From Butyricimonas faecalis (GTDB lineage: Bacteria; Bacteroidota; Bacteroidia; Bacteroidales; Marinifilaceae): a stretch of 64,000 nucleotides of DNA. The notes under the pieces were generated by a model. That model was not told the origin of the DNA and did no database searches. It saw only the letters and a list, made by a program, of their open reading frames with translations. The position numbers were made by a program, and so were the translations under genes. Of the stretch, positions 54,014 to 61,017 are shown in pieces; the first letter of the stretch is position 1, and each line of letters opens with the position of its first letter. The stretch spans positions 3,534,001-3,598,000 of the forward strand of contig NZ_CP032819.1 of the NCBI RefSeq assembly GCF_003991565.1. Reading direction: 5' to 3'.

Positions 54014-55267
54014 ATGGTGGCGAAAATCAACAGGGGCGCCTCGCTCTATGGGGCTGTCATCTACAACCAGCAGAAAGTGGACGACTCCACGGCACGCATC
54101 ATTTCGGGCAACCGCATGATTGCCGATGTCACGGGTAATCCGGAGCAGGTCATGAGGAACACGCTTTGGGCATTCGAGAACTACCTGCTCGCCAACAAGA
54201 ATACGGAAAAGCCCATACTGCATATATCCCTTAATCCTTCTGTGGACGACAAACTGACCGATAGCCAGTTTGCGGATTTGGCAAGGGAGTATATGCAACG
54301 CATGGGCTACGGCGACCAGCCTTACATCGTGTATATCCACGAGGACATAGACCGCAGGCATATCCATATCGTTTCCACCTGCGTGAACGAGAAAGGGGAA
54401 AAGATAGATGACGCCTACGAGTGGAATCGCTCGATGAAAGCCTGCCGGGAACTGGAACGCAAGTTCGGACTGAAGCAGGTGGAGGACAAACGCAGGGAAA
54501 TGTTGGAACCATATCTGAAAAAAGCAGACTATCAGAATGGCGATGTAAAGCAACAAGTTTCCAACATCCTCAAGAGCGTGTTCTCCACTTACCGCTTTCA
54601 GTCATTCGGGGAGTACAGCGCGTTGCTGTCCTGCTTCAACATCGAGGCGAAGCAGGTCAGGGGCGAATTTGAAGGGACGCCTTACAACGGCATTGTCTAT
54701 ACCATGACAGACGATACAGGCAAGCCGATATGTACGCCCATCAAGTCCTCCCTTATCGGAAAACGCTTCGGCTATGAAGGACTGGAAAAGCGTATCGGAT
54801 TCAATGCCCGTGAATACAAGGACAAGAAATGGCAGCCCAAGATACGGAACGGTGTCGCACTCGCCATGCACGGCTGCCGGGGCAACCGGGAGGACTTCAT
54901 CCGCCTGCTCAACAGGCAGGGAATAGACGTGGTATTCCGTGAAAATAATGAAGGCCGCATTTACGGTGCTACTTTCATCGACCACAAGAACAGGGAGGTG
55001 TATAACGGCTCGCGGCTCGGAAAGGAGTTCTCGGCAAATGCCTTTGAACGATTGTTCAATGGGCCGAACAATATTCCTGACTTGGATGCTCCCACACCGG
55101 AAATCAGCAGGCAAAGCAGTTTCTCTGCCGACATGGAAAACGCCATCGGGCAGGCTTTCGGAATCTTCGATTTTGAAGCCAATGGTCCCGACCCGCAGGA
55201 AGAGGCTCTCGCACGCAGGCTGCAACGCAAGAAGAAAAAGAAACGCCGCTCACGGGGTATCTCCTGA
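54014..55267 (+). CDS. mobB: Relaxase MobB (MOBP-type mobilisation nuclease)
   Basis: A 417-residue relaxase starting MVAKINRGASLYGAVIYNQQK at the ATG at 54,014. The catalytic metal motif is the HxH in IDRRHIHIVSTCVN (about residue 117), preceded by YIVYIHEDI, which gives the three-His site. The nucleophilic Tyr is in the first 30 residues, in SLYGAVIYN. It cuts one strand at oriT and leads it into the recipient. The C-terminus is basic (RKKKKKRRSRGIS). Confidence 0.92.
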   Translation: MVAKINRGASLYGAVIYNQQKVDDSTARIISGNRMIADVTGNPEQVMRNTLWAFENYLLANKNTEKPILHISLNPSVDDKLTDSQFADLAREYMQRMGYGDQPYIVYIHEDIDRRHIHIVSTCVNEKGEKIDDAYEWNRSMKACRELERKFGLKQVEDKRREMLEPYLKKADYQNGDVKQQVSNILKSVFSTYRFQSFGEYSALLSCFNIEAKQVRGEFEGTPYNGIVYTMTDDTGKPICTPIKSSLIGKRFGYEGLEKRIGFNAREYKDKKWQPKIRNGVALAMHGCRGNREDFIRLLNRQGIDVVFRENNEGRIYGATFIDHKNREVYNGSRLGKEFSANAFERLFNGPNNIPDLDAPTPEISRQSSFSADMENAIGQAFGIFDFEANGPDPQEEALARRLQRKKKKKRRSRGIS

Positions 55268-55301
55268 AAACAGTATTCATTCACCATTAAAATTATTCAA
55301 T

Positions 55302-57326
55302 ATGCAACAAGAAGATGATTTGAGAGGATTGGCAAAGGTCATGGAGTTCATGCGTGCCATATCCATCGTGTTTGTCGTCATCCACGTTTATTGGTTCTGT
55401 TACCGGGCATTCGTGGATGCGGGTATCAACATCGGAGTGGTCGATAAGATACTCCTGAATTTCCAGAGGACGGCGGGGCTTTTCAGCAACCTGCTGGTGA
55501 CAAAAGTATTCGCCGTCATATTCCTTGCCCTGTCATGTTTGGGCACGAAGGGCGTGAAGAACCAGAAGATGACCTGGCGGAAGATATATACCGCCTTCCT
55601 TTCGGGGCTTGTATTGTTCTTCATGAACTGGTGGATGCTTGATTTGCCGTTCAATCCTACGGTCAATGCCGCCATTTACACGGTAACGCTGACCGCCGGG
55701 TACATCCTTCTTTTGATGTCGGGCGTATGGATAAGCCGTATGCTGAAACACAACCTTATGGAGGACGTGTTCAACACCGCCAACGAGAGTTTCATGCAGG
55801 AAACCCGCTTTATGGAAAACGAGTATTCCGTCAACCTGCCGACCAAGTTCGTGTATCAGGGCAAGGAATGGGACGGATGGATCAACGTTGTAAACGTTTT
55901 TCGTGCGTCCATCGTGCTTGGAACACCGGGCAGCGGGAAATCCTACGCGGTGGTAAACAACTACATCAAACAGCAAATCGAGAAATCCTTTGCCATGTAC
56001 ATTTATGATTACAAGTTTCCGGATTTATCCGAAATAGCTTATAATCACCTGCTTAAACACAAGGAACATTACAAGGTTAAACCGGAGTTCTATGTCATAA
56101 ACTTCGATGACCCCCGACGCTCGCACAGGTGCAATCCCATCAATCCCAAATTCATGGTGGATATTTCCGATGCCTACGAATCCGCCTACACGATAATGCT
56201 CAATTTGAACAAGACCTGGATACAGAAACAGGGTGATTTCTTCGTGGAGTCACCGATTATCCTGCTCGCGGCGATTATCTGGTACTTGCGGATTTACAAA
56301 GACGGCAAGTATTGCACCTTCCCCCACGCGATAGAATTTCTTAACAAGCCGTATGCCGATATCTTCACGATTCTTACCTCTTATCCCTCGCTGGAAAACT
56401 ACCTTTCCCCATTCATGGATGCCTGGCAATCTGGAGCGCAAGATCAGCTCCAGGGCCAGATAGCGTCCGCAAAAATTCCGCTTTCGAGGATGATTTCACC
56501 CCAGTTGTATTGGGTGATGACGGGCGATGATTTTACACTTGATCTGAACAATCCGGAACAGCCCAAAATCCTCTGTGTGGGAAACAATCCTGACAGGCAG
56601 AACATCTATTCGGCGGCCTTGGGACTGTACAATTCCCGTATCGTGAAGTTGGTGAACAAGAAGGGACAGCTGAAGAGTTCCATTATTATAGACGAGCTAC
56701 CGACCATCTATTTCCGCGGCATCGACAACCTGATAGCCACCGCCCGAAGCAACAAGGTGGCGGTATGTCTCGGCTTCCAGGACTTCTCGCAGCTGACCCG
56801 TGACTACGGTGAAAAAGAGGCGAAAGTGATCCAAAATACAGTCGGCAATATTTTCTCCGGACAGGTGGTAGGCGAAACGGCAAAGAACCTTTCGGAGCGT
56901 TTCGGCAAAATCCTTCAGCAAAGGCAGTCCATATCCATCAACCGGCAGGACACATCCACCTCCATCAACACGCAATTGGATTCCCTGATACCCGCTTCCA
57001 AGATTGCCAACCTCTCGCAGGGTACATTCGTGGGCAGCGTGGCGGACAACTTCGGTGAGGAAATCGAGCAGAAGATTTTCCATGCCCGTATCATCGTCGA
57101 TAACGAGAAGGTGGCGGCGGAGACCAGAGCCTACAAAAAAATCCCTGTCATCAACGAGTTCAAGGATGCAGACGGTAACGACATCATGCAGCAGCAGATA
57201 GACCGCAACTACTCCCGTATCAAGGCGGACGTACTGCAAATAATTGAAGATGAGATGGAAAGAATTGCCAATGACCCGGATTTGAAACACCTGATTCCAC
57301 AGGAGGACGGAAAAAAAGAGGAATAG
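55302..57326 (+). CDS. mobC: Type IV coupling protein MobC (TraG/VirD4-like)
   Basis: A 674-residue coupling ATPase. The ATG at 55,302 (MQQEDDLRGLAKVMEFMRAI) is used; an open upstream frame that runs inside mobB is only a shadow. Several N-terminal transmembrane helices (for example ISIVFVVIHVYWFCYRAF) are followed by Walker A LGTPGSGKSYAVVNN (about residue 206) and Walker B SIIIDELPTIYF (about 457), with the sensor-type QDFSQLTRDYG. It brings the relaxase-DNA complex to the channel. Confidence 0.93.
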   Translation: MQQEDDLRGLAKVMEFMRAISIVFVVIHVYWFCYRAFVDAGINIGVVDKILLNFQRTAGLFSNLLVTKVFAVIFLALSCLGTKGVKNQKMTWRKIYTAFLSGLVLFFMNWWMLDLPFNPTVNAAIYTVTLTAGYILLLMSGVWISRMLKHNLMEDVFNTANESFMQETRFMENEYSVNLPTKFVYQGKEWDGWINVVNVFRASIVLGTPGSGKSYAVVNNYIKQQIEKSFAMYIYDYKFPDLSEIAYNHLLKHKEHYKVKPEFYVINFDDPRRSHRCNPINPKFMVDISDAYESAYTIMLNLNKTWIQKQGDFFVESPIILLAAIIWYLRIYKDGKYCTFPHAIEFLNKPYADIFTILTSYPSLENYLSPFMDAWQSGAQDQLQGQIASAKIPLSRMISPQLYWVMTGDDFTLDLNNPEQPKILCVGNNPDRQNIYSAALGLYNSRIVKLVNKKGQLKSSIIIDELPTIYFRGIDNLIATARSNKVAVCLGFQDFSQLTRDYGEKEAKVIQNTVGNIFSGQVVGETAKNLSERFGKILQQRQSISINRQDTSTSINTQLDSLIPASKIANLSQGTFVGSVADNFGEEIEQKIFHARIIVDNEKVAAETRAYKKIPVINEFKDADGNDIMQQQIDRNYSRIKADVLQIIEDEMERIANDPDLKHLIPQEDGKKEE

Positions 57327-57337
57327 GACACCGCTGT

Positions 57338-57494
57338 TTTATTTCAGCCTGCAAAGTTCGTCCCGTGCCTTATGGATTGTGCAAGGCCGGGCCCTTCGGG
57401 TTTCGCGGAAAAATCATCCTCGCTGCGCTTGCGGTATTTTTCCCGAAAGCCTTGCGCAATCCGGCACGGAACGGCGGGGCAGGCAAGAAATAAA
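57338..57494 (+). promoter_or_regulatory. Structured leader element, copy 5
   Basis: The outer arms TTTATTTC...GCCTGC and GCAGGC...GAAATAAA pair. GGATTGTGCAAGGC (57,374-57,387) pairs with GCCTTGCGCAATCC (57,449-57,462) through a single G-U pair. GGAAAAAT (57,407-57,414) pairs with ATTTTTCC (57,436-57,443) around the invariant ATCATCCTCGC. A CGGCT/AGCCG hairpin follows. It lies between the mobC stop and the gene at 57,543. Confidence 0.75.
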
Positions 57495-57542
57495 ATCTCG
57501 GCTCTACAAAGCCGGGGATGTCTAACTCAAAAAACAAAAGGT

Positions 57543-57806
57543 ATGAGCAGAAGCAACTTTACACCGATGGGACGGTTCAAAGAGATAATCGACCGATACG
57601 GACTGAAACTGATGGAGGTGGGAACCAACCACCTGAGAATATTCGCTGACAACAGGAAGCTGTTCGACTACTATCCGCTACGGATGAAACTGTTCGATTA
57701 CCGACAGTGGAAACAGCTGACCTACCCGTCACTCATTGAGGGGGCGGACAAGTGGGAAACGGAGCTTGACGAAATTATAAAAAGACTTATGGTTTCACCC
57801 CAATAA
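57543..57806 (+). CDS. Small ICE protein, function unknown
   Basis: An 87-residue protein (MSRSNFTPMGRFKEIIDRYGLKLMEVGTNH). The ATG at 57,543 is used because an upstream extension would lie inside structured element copy 5. It is the first gene behind that element and probably forms an operon with the next three genes. No family recognised. Confidence 0.68.
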   Translation: MSRSNFTPMGRFKEIIDRYGLKLMEVGTNHLRIFADNRKLFDYYPLRMKLFDYRQWKQLTYPSLIEGADKWETELDEIIKRLMVSPQ

Positions 57807-57817
57807 TCAGCAGGACT

Positions 57818-58072
57818 ATGAATAACAATAACAGCAAGACGATCGTTTGGGACAACATTCCCGAATGGGCGATTTTTTCATTGGAGTACGGCATCGACGA
57901 GGAACTGTTCCTGCCCGATGAAGACAAGGAGATGATAACCAAGTTCATCGTTGAAAACTTTCCGAACGGTTACACCATGTCGGTGGATTGGGAGTCATAC
58001 AACGAATTCGACACCAATCCGGCATTCGGAAAGGCGTGCAAGACTTATAAGGTAACTTTCTGTATCCTATAA
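57818..58072 (+). CDS. Small acidic ICE protein, function unknown
   Basis: An 84-residue protein (MNNNNSKTIVWDNIPEWAIFSLEYGIDEELF), acidic and aromatic, with no signal peptide. It starts 11 bases after the gene upstream. Small acidic proteins of this kind are found in many Bacteroidales mobile elements; no function is known. Confidence 0.68.
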   Translation: MNNNNSKTIVWDNIPEWAIFSLEYGIDEELFLPDEDKEMITKFIVENFPNGYTMSVDWESYNEFDTNPAFGKACKTYKVTFCIL

Positions 58073-58082
58073 AAACATTGAC

Positions 58083-58571
58083 ATGAAGAAGATAACATTA
58101 AGCGAATACAATTCCATATCTGAAGCCTATCGCGGGGTATGGACTACCGAGCGTTGGGATATACCCGACTGGGCGGAAATGCGTAAAAAACACATCGGCA
58201 AACGCACCATGATGGTATATGATAATGGTACTTGCCTGCTGGTCGAAGGGCTGGGTTTTGAAATCGTGGATGACAGTTCATGGAAAAAGCCGGATGAGGT
58301 CAGAAAGGAAATCGGAAGCCATTATCTTAAATTCTATACAGAAAAAGGATGTGAACCTCATTACGCGGATTGCGTGATACGGTGGAACGATACGTTGGAA
58401 ACGGAAGAGGCAAGAATTGCTTTGGCTATGGATGCCGATACGGAAAAGGACGATGAAATATTCTTCTACTGCGACAGCCTGAATGATATGAAATCCATGG
58501 CGGACAAAGGCAGGGAAGATTTCACCATAGCAGAGTGTATCGGTTTCGGAACATACGAAGAACTATTATAA
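58083..58571 (+). CDS. ICE accessory protein, function unknown
   Basis: A 162-residue protein (MKKITLSEYNSISEAYRGVWTTERWDIPDW). GKRTMMVYDNGTCLLVEGLGFEIVDD suggests a small beta domain; the C-terminus has EIFFYCDSLNDMKSMADKGREDFTIAECIGFGTYEELL. It is the third gene of the copy-5 operon. No family recognised. Confidence 0.68.
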   Translation: MKKITLSEYNSISEAYRGVWTTERWDIPDWAEMRKKHIGKRTMMVYDNGTCLLVEGLGFEIVDDSSWKKPDEVRKEIGSHYLKFYTEKGCEPHYADCVIRWNDTLETEEARIALAMDADTEKDDEIFFYCDSLNDMKSMADKGREDFTIAECIGFGTYEELL

Positions 58572-58589
58572 ATCCAATTAAATCATGTT

Positions 58590-58880
58590 ATGAAAATCAG
58601 ATGTCAGGAACACTACGATAAGGTAGTGGAGTACGCCAAAAGTATCGGCGACACAACATTTCAGAATTGCATTGAACGCCTCAAACAATGGGAGAAGAAC
58701 TCAAACGGCAGGTATGAAATTGAACTCTACCGGGATTTCGCCCCACATTCATTCGGTTTTGCGGAAGTGGCCGCTAACGGAAGCAGCGGTATTGTCGGAG
58801 GATTGCTTTACCATGGAAAACCGGACCAGTCTTATGCGGTTACACTGACTCCCATACACGGCTGGAGTATACATACTTGA
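58590..58880 (+). CDS. DUF4120-like small protein (paralogue 2)
   Basis: A 96-residue protein with MKIRCQEHYDKVVEYAKSIGDTTFQNCIERLKQWE at the N-terminus and GIVGGLLYHGKPDQSYAVTLTPIHGWSIHT at the C-terminus. It is a close paralogue of the 23,583 gene. Here it is the last gene of the copy-5 operon and ends before a strong terminator. Function unknown. Confidence 0.75.
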   Translation: MKIRCQEHYDKVVEYAKSIGDTTFQNCIERLKQWEKNSNGRYEIELYRDFAPHSFGFAEVAANGSSGIVGGLLYHGKPDQSYAVTLTPIHGWSIHT

Positions 58881-58913
58881 ACTTGTATATCTCTAAAAGG
58901 AATCCTGGATTAT

Positions 58914-58961
58914 AAAAATGATGCGTAGGTCATCTTGTATAGAGACCTACGCACCATTTTT
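58914..58961. terminator. Bidirectional terminator
   Basis: AAAATG(A)TGCGTAGGTC pairs with GACCTACGCA(C)CATTTT, giving a long stem with one internal mismatch and A/T tracts at both ends. It lies between the DUF4120-like gene and the convergent ATPase gene. Confidence 0.85.
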
Positions 58962-58991
58962 AGCACACCATTTTGCCCATATTGTAATTAT

Positions 58992-60248
58992 TTACAATAG
59001 CCCCATTTCTGTATCTTTAAGGAAGTCAATCACATTCATGATTGATATGCCATCAGTATTCACATAAGAAGGGGTTAAGCCTCCAACTATGACTATTTTA
59101 GGGAATCCATCATTGATATGACGAAGTGAATTTGTTTCCTGATCAATTTTCTCAGGAGTAGGCATATCAAGTGCTGATTGTATATACATACGTTTGTTCC
59201 CACTGTTACAAATAAAATCCACTTCCAATAGTTTTCGTATTTTCTTTCCTTCGGCATTTGTTGTTCTCACCTCCACTTGCCCGACATCAACAGAATACCC
59301 TCTGATACGCAGTTCATTATATATAATATTTTCCATAAGGTGGCCACCGTCAATCTGACGATAATTCAGACGGGCATTGCGCAATCCTACATCTTCAAAA
59401 TAGTATTTTGAAGGTGTATTGATGTAATGCTTACCTTTAATGTCATACCGAATGGCTTTTTCCACCATAAACGCATCTTGTAACATCCCGAGATAACTCT
59501 GTATGGTTGTATCTGAGATACTATGACCTTTCACAGATTTGAATGTATTTTCAAGGTTTGTCGGATTTGTCAGGCAACCGATATTAGAAGCTATAATGTC
59601 TATAAGTTCGTTCAAATCATCATCATTCCTAATATTATACCGTTCTTTTATATCGCGTATATAAGTACCCTGAAACAATGATTTAAGATAGTTTTCTTTC
59701 TTCTTTTTGTCAGAAAAAGACACAATCTGCGGCATTCCTCCATAAATCATATAGTCTTGCAGAGCGTTAAGTTCGCTTGCGTACTGTCCTGTCTTGAGAA
59801 ATTCCGAAAAACTTAAAGGATGTACTCTGATTTCATATCCTCGACCACGAAATTCGGTTTTTACATCACTGGATAGCATTCGACTATTACTACCGGTCAC
59901 ATATACATCTGCATTTTTAATTTTCAGATAGCTATTGAGTACATCTTCAAATTCTGGAACAAGTTGAATCTCATCCAATAGTATGTAGTACATATCGTTA
60001 TCTACAATATGCCCGTCAATATAATCCAATAATGTGTCCGGATTCCTGAGATCTTTACTACGTCGGTTTTCCAAATCTACTTGAATAACATGATCTTCAT
60101 TCACGCCATTATCAAGTAATGATTGTTTGAATAACTCAAATAGAAGGTAAGATTTTCCACAACGTCGTACACCGGTAATAATCTTAATCATTCCGTTGTG
60201 CATCACACTTTGCAGCTCTTGTAAGTATTTGTCTCTTGGTATTTTCAT
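58992..60248 (-). CDS. AAA-type ATPase with DUF4143 domain (paralogue 2)
   Basis: A 418-residue ATP-binding protein, the same length as the 46,755 product and similar along its length: Walker A GVRRCGKSYLLFELF, Walker B YYILLDEIQLVPEF, sensor YVTGSNSRML and C-terminal LEVDFICNSGNKRMYIQSALD. The ATG is only 4 bases after TACTTTTG, so a leaderless transcript is possible. CTATTGGA and TCCAATAG, an inverted pair, stand upstream (near 60,282 and 60,333). The low GC content against its neighbours suggests a separate insertion into the ICE. Confidence 0.88.
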   Translation of the reverse strand: MKIPRDKYLQELQSVMHNGMIKIITGVRRCGKSYLLFELFKQSLLDNGVNEDHVIQVDLENRRSKDLRNPDTLLDYIDGHIVDNDMYYILLDEIQLVPEFEDVLNSYLKIKNADVYVTGSNSRMLSSDVKTEFRGRGYEIRVHPLSFSEFLKTGQYASELNALQDYMIYGGMPQIVSFSDKKKKENYLKSLFQGTYIRDIKERYNIRNDDDLNELIDIIASNIGCLTNPTNLENTFKSVKGHSISDTTIQSYLGMLQDAFMVEKAIRYDIKGKHYINTPSKYYFEDVGLRNARLNYRQIDGGHLMENIIYNELRIRGYSVDVGQVEVRTTNAEGKKIRKLLEVDFICNSGNKRMYIQSALDMPTPEKIDQETNSLRHINDGFPKIVIVGGLTPSYVNTDGISIMNVIDFLKDTEMGLL

Positions 60249-60362
60249 GTTGCAAAAGTAGTAAAAATTATCTGTAGTGCGATTATTCTATTGGAAAAAA
60301 ATGGGAAAAGTACCAAATTTCTCCAATAGCAATAGCCGGGCTTATTAATGTCGCTTCCCTTA

Positions 60363-60511
60363 CCAAGTCCCATCAAGAAGGTAACTCGGAGGGCGAATAC
60401 CTGCACGTTCAAGCCTTCGGTTTTCGGGACATAAAATTCCCTGCGGTAATTTTCCGCCCGAAAAAACGCTCCGGTATTGCCGTCCGAGTTGCGGAAAGGT
60501 TTGGGACTTGG
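60363..60511. repeat. Nested inverted repeats (structured element)
   Basis: Three perfect pairs lie inside each other: CCAAGTCCCA (60,363) with TGGGACTTGG (60,502), AACTCGGA (60,383) with TCCGAGTT (60,483), and TTTTCGGG (60,421) with CCCGAAAA (60,457). The centre has GCGGTAATTTTCCGC. The fold covers 149 bp and has no coding role. Confidence 0.7.
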
Positions 60512-60902
60512 CAAGCGAAGCGACCTACGACGCATAATACAAGGTCAATGAAAAAATCTGCCGGGGGATATTTTGCCGCGTTATGATATCCCAATGGGTC
60601 ACGCCACCCGGAGTTTTCCAAACAAAATCTTCTTCCTGTCCCATCAGGGGATACCTCAAACGGGGACAAGGGCTGCGCTCGCTCCCAACTCTGCATATTA
60701 CAGTTTTTCCTTTGCCGTTTGCGTGCCGTCCTTGCGGTTTGCCTCCGTTTTCCGTGTCGTCCCTGCCGTTTTTCCTCGATTGGTTGCGGCTGTCCGTACG
60801 CTTCCCCCTTTTTTCCGCTTTCGGGCTTTGGTGCGTTGTTCCGGCTTCTCCCTCCGTTTTTCCCATTTTCCGGCCCACACTCTTTCCTCTCGCGGTGAAA
60901 CA

Positions 60903-60977
60903 TGATGACACTTGATGAAATGGATAGCCTAACGCATTGAAACATAGTCATTTATCAAAATTATGCCTATATATTTG
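60903..60977 (+). promoter_or_regulatory. Promoter region of the DUF3945-topB operon
   Basis: TGATGACA (60,903-60,910), TTGAAACATAGT (60,937-60,948) and TATATTTG (60,970-60,977) appear in the same order and with the same 35-base spacing from TTG to TATTTG as upstream of traA. This suggests common control of transfer and replication genes. Confidence 0.5.
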
Positions 60978-61017
60978 CGGTGACAACAACAATTATCAAC
61001 GCTAAAAACTCAAAGTT

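Larger units (their letters stand above)
60249..61017. other. Gene-free region with nested inverted repeats and promoter
   Basis: Open frames on both strands here have unlikely composition (mostly Arg, Lys, Pro, Ser) and are not called. The left part holds the nested repeats at 60,363-60,511. The right end carries the regulatory strings TGATGACA (60,903), TTGAAACATAGT (60,937) and the TATATTTG box (60,970). Confidence 0.6.

Noticed and set aside
54939..55301. Extension of the mobC frame upstream into mobB
   Set aside because: The sequence before 55,302 is out of frame with mobB and has no MobC-like content; MQQEDDLRGL is the natural start.
60409..60951. Overlapping open frames of 110-180 codons on both strands upstream of the DUF3945 gene
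   Set aside because: The products have odd composition (Arg/Lys/Pro/Ser-rich), no recognisable domains, overlap each other on both strands and contain the inverted repeats and promoter signals.
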